Origin: Aaosphaeria pasadenensis
Taxonomy: Eukaryota > Ascomycota > Dothideomycetes > Pleosporales
Reading direction: 5' to 3'
DNA length: 64,000 bases
Assembly (NCBI GenBank): GCA_022813625.1
Contig: JAKLMB010000019.1
Span: 434,001-498,000, forward strand
A program made the translations under genes and the position numbers. The notes under the pieces were generated by a model. That model was not told the DNA's origin and searched no databases. It saw only the letters and a list, made by a program, of their open reading frames with translations. This document shows positions 49,001-61,817 of this stretch, piece by piece (position 1 is the first letter of the stretch; every line of letters starts with the position of its first letter).

Positions 49001-52000
49001 CCTAATTTCTTTTCCTCTGAAAAGGGGTGATATCGTGAATCAACTCAAAAGATGACTGTGGAAAAGAGCTATATAGAAACAGCACGACACATAAAGGAAC
49101 GATGGCGGAATGTGGTTGATATTGCACGTATCGAGTTCAAGACATCACTCCGGCCTACCTCTTCAATATCCATTGATACATCTACTATGTCTGTGATTGA
49201 AATCAAAGAAGATATGTTGATACGCAAGTTATCACTTGACTACGTTCTTCGACCGCGTTGATCTCGTCTTGCGTCCCCCTACCCATCCTTCAAGCATGCC
49301 TTCGGTTTGCTTGAACAGTGTTATCAAGTCATAAACGTGTACCCCTTTTCACATCGAATGTTAAGTAGCAACCAGACATACGAGTGCCCTGCCACTATCC
49401 TCACCTCCACCGAGGTCCCACGGCAGTGAGTACCGTGGAGAGCATGCCACGCCATACATAACCTCACCTCACCTACCCTGAACACTTCCTCACGAACACT
49501 TGACACATACCCGAGGTTTACTTACAGCAAGCTTCATGTACACAAGTAAGTACACACGATAAACAAAACCTCACCTACCACCCAAAGTGGCCGAGTAGTG
49601 ATGGAGTCAAGTAGTCAGACAGCCAACTAGCCAACACATATCTATCCCCATATACTGTTGACGGCATCTGGTTCTCTGTTACACGCAGTATCAACTACAC
49701 GAAGCCTCATCGGAGATAGATACTCATGTACGGCCCCCTAAACCGTGAAAGCGACAGTCTTTTCTTCGTCCCCTTTCCCTGAGTGTACTGAGTGGAAGGT
49801 ACAGCGTGTATTCCTCCCGCGGATATGATACTAAACGGTATGTAAGGTGTATAGATAGTTGGAGGTGCTCCCGGTGGAGTGTCGGTACGGCTCATGACGG
49901 ATGGGGCGGAGAGGGCTTGTACCTAGTAAATGACATCTCTTCTTGTCTACGTAGGTTCGGAGGAGGGAGAGGGGGACGACAAAGGAACGAAGCGTGAAAG
50001 AAGCTTCAACGGTCGTTGTCAGGATGATACTCTTCGTCTCATTGTCAACGTGTGAGGCGTAGATGTTCGCTCGGAGGCTCGTTCAGGAGGGTTTCGTTTC
50101 GACGCTGGTGTCGTGGAGAAGGAGAGAGGGAGGGAGGAGAACTTCACGGCGATGAGTAGGGAGAGGTGGTTAGATGAAGTGGTATTGAGATCACAAGGAA
50201 GAATAGAGAAGAAGAGAGATCTGGTCGTTTGTGAGGTCAAGAGAAGGTGCGGTTCTCGGTGAGTACCTTCTTCCACGATCGTCGAGCGAGTACGAACGGA
50301 CAGGTCGGTCGGGCATCAAGGGAAGAATATGATCTCGATACGACGTGGTGAATGGGATTCACGGTGTTCAAACACGACTGAACGGTCATAGAATTGGTTG
50401 AATGTAGACTCTAATTGATTGCAAAGTGTGCCAGTGTCTCTGTGAGTAAGGTGCATAACCTCAAACACATCGGGCAACATGTTAGCAGTACGAGGAATGA
50501 CTGAAATGTATCAGGATCTCAATGATGAGCATCTATCAAACTGCTACAGTGCATTTAATTTTTGGTCTCCTGTTGTCCTCCAACGAACGCGGGACCTACC
50601 ACCGCTGTGCATCTTGATCTCACCACCACGGGGTCACAAGTCACTATGCTTACATCAGTCAAGCAATGATAACTAATAATACAGTGTACAAGGAGTCAAA
50701 ATAACCAAACAGCAAGAGGGACACTCGACCCAGGAATAGGATAGCCCTTCGGCCGAGACCGACCATACTAGACGCTATAATAGCAGTACCATCTCAAATC
50801 GCTCGACTCAAGTCCTCGCAAGGCCTACCAGACTCTGACCCCTTCGTCTCTTCGAAGCGATTAAAAGTCGTATGATCGGACAGAGACTGCCCAGCGGCCC
50901 TATTACTGCTTCGTACATCCCACTCACCCCCTCAACATCCCGCACTCACGGTATGTAACGAGACGATCGAGATCAAACGATTCAGCCACGTCAAAGTCTC
51001 CCGCGCGTTGGACGCTCTCGAGTATACCGACGAGCCGGAAGCACATGAGCAGCTCGCTCGGCGTTGCACTTCTATTCGAAAAAGCTTCTCCCTCCTACAA
51101 GCTAAGAGGTCCTGTGTTCCACTACAAAGGGAGCCACCATGTGGCGCGGAGCGGCGCGACGCATTGCACTGTCAGAATCCTCGCTCCTGAGTGGTCGAGG
51201 CGCCGGACGCGCAATTCCTCGTCTCATGATTTGACAGAATGGGTTTGTCCCGCTGCGCACCCAGCGATGCCGCAGGGGATTGCAGCCCAAAAATCAAGCA
51301 TGAAGCTCAAAAGACGTGTGTCTGAGATGCGGATCGGCGCTGTCGCAAATGCAAGAAGCCCGAAATGGAACTGACAGCTCGACTCGCACGAACCCTGCGT
51401 CGGGAAGAAAGACGCAGAAGAGGTGGACGCAGGACGCAAGAAACAGAGAAAGAGAGAAAAGTGCTTGGAACTGACTCTTGCCTGTGAGCCATTTATGGTT
51501 GCAACGCCGCAGATCCCATTCCCCATGGTTCGAGAACTTCGAATCTCGCTCAGCGCGCGAAGTGAGGCGTAATCCTGCCCAGATACAGTCATTGCTGAGC
51601 CTCTTTTCCATAACGGTAACCGCTCTATAAGCCTGAAACACATATCGACGCGGCATCGCACGGGACGTATGTTAGCGCTATAACGCCGTCAAGGGTTTCA
51701 AAGATCGCCCCCTTATTCAGACAACTAACTACAGAAAGGTAGAAAGATTTCTCTCGCTAGAAAAGCTCCTAAGGCCTAAACATTATGGAGCTACCAAATA
51801 CAGCGACCTAGAGCAGCCTTGGCGTCAGCAATTGTCGTACGATGCGCGGGAGGCACCTTGCCGCATCAGAGCCTGTTTGGACAGGGGAATGTAAGGGTGA
51901 CGTATCGCTTGCAGATAGATAGAGTCGGTGGTGTAGCAGTGCTAGTCCCTTGAACAATACCTACATGCAGTACATGCAGAAACAAGGCAACGCCCAATAT

Positions 52001-55000
52001 GGCTTCCTGCAGGACCAAGATTGCTCGATCGATCCGTTTTCGTCCTGGTGGTCTGCGGCCAGGTAGGTCATTTTCTTATTTTCTTCCTATTAACGTCGTG
52101 TGCATGTCGGGACACGGACACATTGGTCGATCGGATTCTTCGGGTCGGGCTGTCGACCCTTCGGGCTGCTGTCGTCTGTCCTGTTGATATGAATTTTTGT
52201 TTGCCGTTGCCGAATCATGTCTTGCACAGTTCCTAGTGGTTGGATTCTCACGCCCGGAATCGCCGATCACTGGTTCATGTGTCTATATGTGATGTGCTGT
52301 AAAGTGAGGTCCTGCACTCCGTAACGTCAAGCATTGCGCATCGCCCATCAGTCAGACCAGCGCGACTACCTCTGCTCGAAGTGGGTTGCCATTGTTATTT
52401 CTTACCATCACAGTCAGACGTCAGAAAAGGCCCGCTACGGTGACGCAGGTAGCTGAACAGATGCATGTCCAGTACTCCGTACACGGCATGCCAATAGTAT
52501 CCGAACAGAATTATCATCTGCAGAGTACAGCTTGGGAGCTCGACTCCGGAAATAATGTGGGGCGTGTCAACTCCACAAGATGTGGGGCGTCGCTGTTGCA
52601 GTGTTGAATCTGCGGAAAGTCGTGGCTTTCCGCGATCTCATATAGAGCCCTTGCACCCATAAGGTGTAGATATGGCCCTTGTCGCTGAAAAGGTTGCTTA
52701 ATTAACATTGTTCTGCTAAGGCGAGCGTGGGCAACAAGCTGGTCCAATGCCTTATTCCCTGACCTGGCAGGGTCGCTTCCCTTGTACGCCTACGAGGTAC
52801 AGTAGCTGGATTTCGTGCACCGGACGTACCGAGTGGCAGGATGGAGATGTCGTGCTGATGTCAAATGTCTCGTCTGCAGGGAGTTTGTTTGTGTCTAATA
52901 ATAGGGAGATTCGTCCGTACCTACATATTCGCCTGCTTAACGAACACACGCTGTTACTGTTGTGGAATATGCCACAGTGGAGAGAGATAGACGAGGTTTC
53001 GTGTGTGTATTAGATGATATCGTGTGCGCGCAGCGACTCGCACGCGATGAATCCCCGAAACATGTGAAGGCATGACTTTTGAAACCTTGCTGCACGGGAC
53101 TGTCAGAAAACGGAGCTCTACTCCGCCTATCGTAGCATAGAGATGGTCATCTTGTTGCGTATCTTCCCTTAACATGGGATTGCTCGTAAGCAACTGGGGA
53201 TTGCCAGGGGCATTTTAGCCGGAGTTGTCATTCGCATGGCAAGATCAGGATAGACCTGGGTAACCTGGTTCTTCAACACCCATTCTCTGGATCCTTGACG
53301 TGCAGTGTAGGCATACCGTTCCCGATGCCGATGCTGTGGAAGCTGAGGTTCTCTGGACAAGTAACCGCAATTAGAGAGTATCACCGTGTCCGTAACGAAC
53401 AGTCGTATCAAATTTCTATCGATGCAACATGATTGGGGCAACAATCCACCCGCGCTTGAAATTCCCAGGCAACGTCGATTGTTCTAGCTGCACTGGAGTC
53501 AAGCCGATGCCATGGTGGTTTCGCGGCTCATGTCCCAACAGGTTGACATGTTTGAATCCTTCGTGGTTGGCCTCATGAATGTGGATGGAGTACTACAGAG
53601 TAATAGCCTGAGTGCTGAGACTGAGAGCGACCTTACCTAATACGATCTTTACCGGCAATCTGCCCGCTTAGGATCTGATCAAATCATAGACTACGCGGAG
53701 ATCACACATCCCAGACACCCGTTAGCCGAGTCGAAATCGATCGTATCATCGCTAGTAAGCGTCTCGTGATAATAATAGGGGCGCTGATACGACGTGCTAC
53801 CGAATCATCGACGGTGCGCTTCCGGTATCGCAGGCTCAGCTCCAGACATGCCTACGAAGAATAGAAGACGGTAAATGTATGCGAGCGTCTTTGGAAGTTC
53901 GAGGTCTCAAAGTAAGTCAATGTTATTCAGCGTTCGAAATATCGATTATTCATTGGATGCTGAAGATGCTGTCCGACCCTAGCCACCGATGCAACTCTGG
54001 TCATCGGGAAGCTGCATTGGTTGTGGGACTTGCGAACTATCGCTAACAACAAATCGAGCGCGCAAGCGTGCAGGAGATCCAATGTCCGTGCAGCGCAGAC
54101 AATGCCGTAGAGAATCCTGAAAGGCGCTGCCAGAACACGCCTCCAGACGCCTCGTGGGCTTTAGCTCTACCTATGCAGGTTTGCTTGGAGAAGGATATTG
54201 TCTGGAATCGCGTTAATTGTGCCGCGGAGGCAGCTATGCACCTGTCACGAAATTGCCGGCATGGAACGAGGCCTCGAACATGACTGCGAGGAAAAAATTC
54301 CAGACCAGCATCATCGAGGAGCCGAGGGCTGTACATATTAATGCACACATGGGTAGAATTGGCGGATGCAGATTATCGGATCGAGATGCGGATAACTAGA
54401 AACGACGCCGGCAGCCTAATGAGGCGTTAGTGCATCAATCGCAGGCACGCCGTTTGACAGCGGATATGCGCATGCGTTCGCGATGCTGGTGCTGGTATGT
54501 GTAGCTCCACGATCGAGTGGCTATATTGTTAGTAGGGAGGGCTGTAGTACAGGACACGTGTGGAGGAATTTATGGCGGCATTATTATTGTAGGCGCAGAA
54601 GACTTTGTTGATGAACATTGGGAGCTGGAGCGTGTGTTCTTCGTGTAACTGTTGTTAGGGAGATTAAGTTGCTATAGAGAGTTTTTGCTGTGGTGGTAAG
54701 CGAGCATGAGGGAGCAAGCGAAAAGCCATTTCCCTCGTCTTCGACGCAAGTCAACCAATGCACGCATGTGTCACCATGTTTATGAGGATTTCTTAAGCGA
54801 TGCTCCGCTCGAGAGCATGCAATAACGCAGGTGTAGGTAAAAGCTGGAACCTGTTCCCTTGTGGCGAGAAAAAGTGGTCCGATGTGTTCGATCGACTTGC
54901 AGATGTCTCATTAGCCACCCTGGCAGCAGCCGGAGCATTGGACGAAACACGAGGAAAGACTGACGAGAAGAAGAAGAAGAAGTAGAAGGAAAGAAGAAGA

Positions 55001-55889
55001 CGGGAATGAAATGACCTCAAGCATTGGCAAGGGCAGGTAGGCTGTCCGCGGTTCACATGCGGCACATGCGACTCATTGGTCATTGTATGATGGGATCGCG
55101 GACCCTCTCCACCGTCTCTGCTATGGTCCTTTTCCTTTCCTGTCTGAGAAGGGGAGACGTGTTGAGAGAGAAGGATTTGGCGAGGGCTTCTGGAGGGCTT
55201 CGCTGTAGTTCTCCGCTAACGACGTTGGGTGCTTTGGGCGCAATGGGCCGGTTTGGGTGCCTGTGCGGATGAAGGCATTGGCCGGGCTAACGTCCGCCGT
55301 CGCTCCCGCTTATCCTTTTGATCTCGTGTTTTGTCTTTGGTTCGAGTCAAAATCCCTGGAGTTGGAGACGACTTGAGAGGGACCGATGCGGCATCTATCG
55401 GCGTGCGGCTGCATGAACGGCGAGCTTGATGCCGGGGAGATCTTACATTGTGAGATGAGCGCAGGACAGGACGGGCAAGGACGGGCCAGGCATCCAGGAT
55501 TGGATGCAGATGGTCGGCGATTCAAGTAGACGACGGAGCAGCCAAGTACTTGTAGGGATATCGCGACGAACTGCTGTCATTTTGTTTCGAGTGTGGAGAA
55601 GCGTTTGTGTCAGTGAGTGATGATGATGCCGATGGCTTTTGGACGTGCGAGAAATTGGACCGGAGCGATGACGGAGACAAGAGAGGAGGGCTGTGAGTGG
55701 TTGGTAATGGCACGGGCACGGGCACGGACAAAGGCAACGAAGGCACAAAACAATAATGTAGATACACGGATAATCGAGTTAGCTCGTGTGCTGTGTTCCG
55801 TAGAGGGTAATAGGCAATGGTTGGAGTTGAAGCAAGCAAGCGATGCATTGAGCGAAGAATGTGCGGAGTGTGATCAAGATGTCGAGGAA

Positions 55890-56065
55890 GAAGATGATGG
55901 AGATGATGACGACGACGATGATGATGATGATGGATGTGATGAGGACGATGAAATGAAGATGAAGATGGTGAAGGTGATGAAAGCGATGCTGACGGTGATG
56001 GTGATGGAAGATGATAGGAAGAGAGTAAGGAAGATGAGGATGAGGATGAGGATGAGGATGAGATG
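55890..56065. repeat. GAT/GAGGAT-rich purine tract
   Basis: (GAT)n-like sequence, then GATGGT units and a GAGGAT run at about 56034-56060. The open frame across it (55617-56069, poly-Asp/Met) is a composition artefact. Confidence 0.7.
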
Positions 56066-56173
56066 GTGAGAGTACAGTACATTATTGGAAAGGCGGGGGA
56101 TGTGATTGGGGGATTGGTTGGGGGGATTCGACCCAAGGGCATATGCATCCCTATTCGGGAAAGGCGTACATGT

Positions 56174-56250
56174 AGAATATATAGCATACAGCACATACAG
56201 CGCACAACGTATAGCGTACAGCATTCAGCATACAGCATACAACATACGGG
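56174..56250. repeat. Degenerate 9-10 bp repeat (CATACAGC/GTATAGC family)
   Basis: Words AGCATACAGC, ACATACAGC, GTATAGC, GTACAGC, CATTCAGC, CATACAGC and CATACAAC follow one another for about 75 bases with small changes. It is an eroded minisatellite of unknown role. Confidence 0.7.
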
Positions 56251-58091
56251 CGTACATTGTGAGAGCCGGGCGGCTGCATGACCGATCGAAAGGAAATGCA
56301 GCTGTACGAGGGGGGAAATGGAGATGGCAGAGATGGGTATACCGTAGGAGCATGGTTATGGGTATGGGTATGCGAATGTGTACAGGTATCACGCAGGGTG
56401 TCAGACTGAGATCCATTCACTCGGGTTTCGGGCAAACCACCACCACGACCACCTGCAGGCAAGATGGGGATTGTAAACTTGTGATCACCCTGTGGCCATG
56501 CGGTCATGCCTTTCAGCCAGCTCGCTCCCAAGTTCCAACATACGAGTACCTCGTACATGGACATGGAGAGAGACGACGAATCCCAAGATGATTCTTGTTC
56601 TGATCCTGGCTCTGGACCTGGTCTCATGCACAAGACAAGTAACGTTCAATACATACCTACCGTACAGCAAGCCTGAACCTGGCGTTCCGAGGCGAGGCTC
56701 TAGACCTGTTTTGCCGTCGTCACGCCAGGGCATTAGTTTGGTCGTTGGAGAAAGAAAACCAAGCAAGAAAAGTGGGCATGGAGATGAGATGGGAAAGGGA
56801 AGCAAGGCATCAATTCACATCGCATCGCATCTCATCTCATCGTGGTTAGGTCAACGGCATGATGGGGGCGCGCGTCGGGGAGTTGGTCGCGGAAGATGGT
56901 TGGATAGACCAGACCGATGGAGCAGAGTTAGGGTCGACTGCGGGCTGCTTAGTAGTGGGTAGTGCGCATGACGATTGACAGAAATGCAACGATAATGGGC
57001 AGTGCTAATAAGTGCAATAATGACATATGACAGTGCCTACCCGTAGTTACGAGGTTGAATCTTCGGAGTGCTTCCGCTCCCACCCCATTCCACAGCAGGT
57101 ACGGAGTGAATGAGACGCCTCTGTGCTGGACTGGATCGTGGTAAAATCTCGAATGGCATGAGGGAGGCAAACCGATAAGCTCGTTTATCGCCATCTCAGC
57201 TTTTCCGCATGCGCCCTAAACAAGTGTTAGGCCTATTTATTAATTATTGGTATTGTTACTATTATTATGATTCGTAGTGGCATTTTGTTGCATCGAAATG
57301 GTACGATGTGATGCGAGGCGAGGCGAGGCAGCGATACGATACGATGCGACACGACGATTTAGTCATGAGGGGAATGTCGACTCCGTATGTGAGTAGTGAC
57401 TTAACAAGTATTAAACGGTCGATTGGTCGATTTATTGCTAGTATTCGCCGTACTGTGTATGTATTGTGTGGATGTATGGAAGTTTGGTAGGGGGTTAAAC
57501 GTGGCTATTTTCCATCCTTTATTGAGGGTGAATGGGAGGGTACGCTACTCGTTTTACCACATGGCAAATGACGGATTTAGAACCAACCTCTTAGATCATT
57601 TAGATCAACGCTACCATCTCCGTCTCCATCTCTTGTCATTCATCTCCATATTCATCTTGATAGCCTCTGCATCTTCCTATTTCTATCATTTACCCTCTCC
57701 TTTGCGCTGAACTATGATATCATACCCTGGATGTGGAGATGGCATCAACATACCTCGTAACAAGAGATCTCCGACTTGAAACTTTAAACACCCCATCCTG
57801 CATCATAAAAGAGAGAGATGGAGAGAGACATTAATAACATCTTCCCTGATTCCCGATTTCCCACCAGATCTAACGCAGATCGCTACCGGAATAGGCAAAT
57901 CGCCTCATGCTTTGTCGCCCGATCGTCGGTTGTATTGCCGCCGCCGTCGTCGCCGCCATAAACTCATCCCATCCTTCCACCATCCATGAGCCATCCATAT
58001 CCATGATCCATCCACGATTCCATCCAATCCACAGAGTCATCCTTCCATCCATCATCCATCCATCATCTCATCTCGCTCTTTCGCGCTCTCG

Positions 58092-58115
58092 CTCTCTCTC
58101 TCTCTCTCTCTCTCT
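58092..58115. repeat. (CT)12 microsatellite
   Basis: Perfect CT dinucleotide run in the pyrimidine-rich region upstream of nsdD. Confidence 0.9.
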
Positions 58116-58258
58116 TCTCCATCCCATCCCATCCCTAGTCTGGCGCTTTCTTCCCCCTCTCCACCATCGTATCGCCCCCTTCTCAACATCCTTGTCTCCC
58201 TTTTCCTTCTTCTAACCCAGTTTGTATGTATTTATCTATCCGCGTAACTTTGGATCTG

Positions 58259-58282
58259 AATAATAATAATAATAATAATAAT
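58259..58282. repeat. (AAT)8 microsatellite
   Basis: Perfect AAT run followed by CAATCAAAT words, interrupting the pyrimidine-rich region. Confidence 0.85.
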
Positions 58283-58870
58283 CAATCAAATCAATCCTCC
58301 CGCATCTTTCTTTCGTTTAGGTAGTTGGAGTCGCCGTTCCCTCGAACCCCCCCTCCCCTCCATCCATCCATCCCTCCCTCCCTCCATCATCCCATCACTC
58401 CCTCCCATCCCCCCCCCGTCCCCCTCCAACGCCCCCCTGGTCCGTCACACATAGTCTTTCTGTACAGTGTCATATCCCATAACCCATACCCACATTGCAT
58501 CCCGGTTCAACGATTCCAGTGTAGTATAGCGTTGCTGCAGAAGATCCTTGTCGAACAAATGTGACTTGCCCTGATCTCCGATCTCTCTTCTTCTCTAAAC
58601 CCTAGTCCCAAAGTCCCTTGTTCCTTGTCCCCTACCCTACCTAGTCCCGTCTTTTCGAAATCTACTCTAGAGTCTGTTACTCCAACTCTGCCGTAACTCT
58701 ACTCTACTCTACTCTATTACTCTACTCTACCTACTCGTACCGTACATCTATTCATCGTCTCATACGGCATACCTACCTACTCGTACGGTGCAGTTACCTA
58801 CTCACTAGGTATACCACCACCAACCACCATTACTTTGCGGCGTCCTACTCACAGACGGTAGACCCGTGAG

Positions 58871-58927
58871 CCCATCCCATCCCATCCCATCCCATCCCAT
58901 CCTATTCCATCCTATCCTATCCTATCC
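58871..58927. repeat. (CCCAT)6 followed by CCTAT variants
   Basis: Six perfect CCCAT units (58871-58900) continue as CCTAT/TCCAT variants to 58927. On the minus strand the G3 runs are separated by AT. Confidence 0.9.
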
Positions 58928-60060
58928 CACCCCAATCCGACACTCCACTTGCTCTGCTTGCTACGACGTCGCACTGCCCTTTCTCGTTCCCTCTTGTCCT
59001 TTCTCTTCTCCTTCCCTTCTCTTCTTTCTCACGTAACTTTACACAACACATACATACATACATCCACTGTACGGAGTATTCTACATACCCTTTCCTTTCC
59101 TTCCTGCATCCGAACACAGCGTCAGATCACGTGTAACCGGCAATCTCACGCTGTGTTGCGCTGGCTGGCTGATCTCTTCATCTTGCTTGTTTTCTTGTCG
59201 TCGGTCCATGCATCCTCGTCCAAAGGTTCCCTCACCACCAATACCGATACCAATACCACTACTACCACCACTACCACTGCCACTACTAACGCTACCACTA
59301 CTACGGCGACCATTCCCTTGAACCGCTCCAAAAACACACCACCATCATCGTCATCTCCGTCAACCGTCCACCACGCCACGCCCGCAATACACATACATAC
59401 ACCCACACCCGCTCCCGCTCCCGCGACTTCCAATACACAAACACATATTCCCTTCCTTCTCGAAAACCCGCTCGCTTTTCTTACTCGTACATGCACCACC
59501 TTTCCGTTTACGCATCCTCGTCCTCGTCGCCTCCGTCGCAGCTGTAAGAGGTGGATCATCTGAGTTGACACACGATATCGTCCCATTGCCAGTTGTGCCC
59601 GCCCTCGCCATTACCAAAACATCCATTGCATGAGCAACCGCGACTACAACCACAACCACAGCCACAAACGCAATTGCCAATACTCACCCCAATCGCTCGA
59701 TAGATAAATCCTTTCCCGGACCTGGGCGAGTCGCTACTCACTGGATCTATCTTTGGTACACACTGGCGGCGCAATATCTCTTACTGCAACCTCCCGTGGA
59801 ACACCAGTGGGGTGGATTGTAGAGATACTGTACGGATACCCGCGCGGTGGTCGGGGTTGGACCTGGTAGCATCGTTGCGCAGCGAACCACCCCTAGCTTT
59901 GTTCGCGCTGTGACATATTGCTTTCGCGGAAAGGTGCAGCTCTTCCTCTGTGGAATTGCGAACTTCTACATTGGTTTCCCCACCCTCGCGACAACCATAA
60001 TCGCTTCACCTACCCATCCAAGCGACCACAAGTATCGGTCCGAAAAAGCTCTCCGACTCC

Positions 60061-60186
60061 ATGGAAACAGTAGAAGCCCCTCATAGGCAGAGGTATGTTC
60101 ATTCTCTGTCCCATTTATATCTGCTTGCCCTGGCGATTCGTACTCACGATCCGACTCACGATCCGCGTATTCCTCTTGCTGACTAG
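60061..60186 (+). promoter_or_regulatory. Upstream ORF abutting the nsdD start codon
   Basis: ATG at 60061 opens 41 codons ending in TAG at 60184-60186, immediately followed by the nsdD ATG at 60187. If the candidate intron 60093-60186 is spliced out, the same uORF instead reads past the main ATG in another frame and stops at 60221-60223. The intron contains a perfect 12-bp tandem duplication (ACTCACGATCCG, 60142-60165). Both readings are visible in the sequence; use in vivo is inference. Confidence 0.45.
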
Positions 60187-61817
60187 ATGTACAGTATTGG
60201 CTTGCCCCCAATCAGCCAGTTAGGTGCCGACAAAATCAAGCGAGAAGAGATGGATTATCAAAGGAAACATTCCACGTCTTCCATGCCCAGCCCGTTACAT
60301 CCCTTCAATAGGCCTTCAAACGCCTACGGCAATCACCAACCATCAAATGCGGTCACACTTCCTGGGGCCCTAGGTGGTCTGTTATCTCCACCTGAATCAC
60401 GAAGAACATCAGATAACGAGCAGAAAGACCAACGACCACCGGCACGACAATCCCTCCCATCCATCCATGAAGCACTGGGATCGGAACAGCCCTTGCCGTA
60501 TCCGCCTCTCCCTCCTTCTGCGCCTGAAACAGCGCCTCCGCCTTTTCCTCCCCCACCTTCGACCGCAACAACATCGCCGGCTGAGCCGAGAAGTCGAAAT
60601 TTCTCCGTTGACCATGCCAATCATCCTACCGGTCCTCCGAACCCTTTCTCGCATCCCCGAAGCCCTTTCATGAACTCGAATTCTACAGCGCCACCTCCAC
60701 CTTCGGATCCACTGGCACGATCTTCATTCTCATCGCAACCTAGTTCCAAACTCCCAACTCTTCATCCTCTGCGCACAACTCAATCTCCTACGGGGACTCC
60801 ACGGCCTTATCCACCTCCGCAACCATCTTCTGCGCTCGAATCCGGTGCTCATTCGGCAGGACCCGCAAACTCGCAATATGGCTACTCGCAATACCCACCC
60901 AACTATCCCCTCTCTGCACCTGCCCCCACCGGACCTAATTCTGCTTATCCTGCATCGGCCACTGCCTACTCCGCTCCTCCGCGCTACCCTCCCCCTTCAT
61001 GGAGGGACTCCAGTGATCCAAACAGACCCGAAGACAGAAAATTGGGAAGATCCAATCTAGCGCCATTCGGTGAATCGGTGAAGCGACATCTCGACAGCTT
61101 TGATATGGAAGCTTCGCTCAACCAAGTATGTATTTCTCTGCTCCATTCCGAGTAATTTGTTTTCTGACACAGATAGTTGGCGGAGGGTGCTGGCCGCATC
61201 ACCGACTTTTCCAAAGTGTACAGGCAGCGAGCACACGAGCATTCTCGCACCGGCATAACCCCACAATCCATGCCTAGGCTCGAAGAAGTGGATGAAATGA
61301 TCAAACAGGGCGAACAGATTCAGCTTTCTCTCCAGAGGATGCGTGAGATGGTCTTCAGTCACCAACAGGCGAGCCTTGTAGAACCGCCTCGAGAGGCTCA
61401 TTACAGGCCGGTAAATAATTTCGACCACGAATCACCCCACAATGCATTCCACGAGGACACTAAAGCCGGAGGTGGATTTGCAGGAGCAGAACTGAAGAAG
61501 CGTCGACCGGTAGGCTTATCCCCTATGCATAATTTGACAGCGAAACTGATCCCCCGTAAAGCGCGCCGCACCTCCAGGCAGATGCCATAGCTGCAATCGT
61601 GCAGAGACTCCAGAATGGCGTCGAGGCCCTGACGGAGCACGGACACTCTGTAATGCATGTGGATTGCGTAAGTGGGACCTCATCCACCAGGAAACTATCA
61701 ATTCATTAACAACACCTAGATTACGCAAAATTGACTCGCAAGATGGGTGGCAACAAGGCCATGGCGAGCTCTAACCTCCGACCGAAATCGTTAGGGGAAG
61801 GATCTCCTGCTGCGTAA
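60187..61817 (+). CDS. nsdD: GATA-type zinc-finger transcription factor, NsdD/SUB-1 family
   Basis: Four exons: 60187-61125, 61177-61509, 61562-61667 and 61720-61817, with three introns of 51-52 bp, all in phase; 491 aa. The N-terminus (MYSIGLPPISQL...IKREE) and a Pro/Ser-rich region to about residue 290 precede a conserved helical region (about 295-370, FGESVKRHLDSFDMEASLNQ and LEEVDEMIKQGEQIQLSLQRMREM). The zinc finger begins RAAPPGRC and has C432, C435, C454 and C457 (C-x2-C-x18-C-x2-C), with the WRRGPDGARTLCNACGLHYAKL core typical of NsdD, split by the last intron. The factor binds GATA sites in the nucleus and, in Aspergillus, promotes sexual development and restrains conidiation. The finger lies at the very C-terminus, as in orthologues. 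The start directly follows a candidate leader-intron acceptor. Confidence 0.95.

Larger units (their letters stand above)
49001..57579. other. Long gene-poor region
   Basis: About 8.6 kb without a supportable gene. A plus frame through about 50940-51190 reads somewhat like protein (EIKRFSHVKVSRALDAL) but has no start, splice partner or family. One TACTCCGTA motif is at 52473. The right part (55.6-56.1 kb) is a GAT/GGA-rich purine tract that opens artificial acidic frames. No tRNA with matching stems was found by eye. Confidence 0.45.
57580..60186 (+). promoter_or_regulatory. Long pyrimidine-rich promoter/leader of nsdD
   Basis: The + strand is C+T-rich over most of 57.58-59.7 kb, with (CT)12 at 58092-58115, AAT repeats, CCATC repeats and (CCCAT)6. 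A TACGGAGTA copy lies at 59070. A candidate leader intron is 60093-60186 (GTATGT donor, GACTAG acceptor directly before the ATG). The Thr-rich frame 58949-59563 is explained by an ACC/ACT repeat. Long leaders are known for nsdD orthologues, so transcription may start well upstream. Confidence 0.5.

Noticed and set aside
55320..55370. tRNA B-box-like GGTTCGAGTC
   Set aside because: The flanking bases do not form a proper T-arm, and no A box, anticodon stem or acceptor stem can be built.
55617..56069. Acidic poly-Asp frame
   Set aside because: It is created by a GAT/GGA simple-sequence tract; the complementary frame is equally open (poly-Ser).
58949..59563. Thr-rich 204-codon frame resembling a secreted mucin
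   Set aside because: The Thr run comes from an ACC/ACT repeat in a pyrimidine-rich leader, and the ATG context and downstream sequence do not support a gene.
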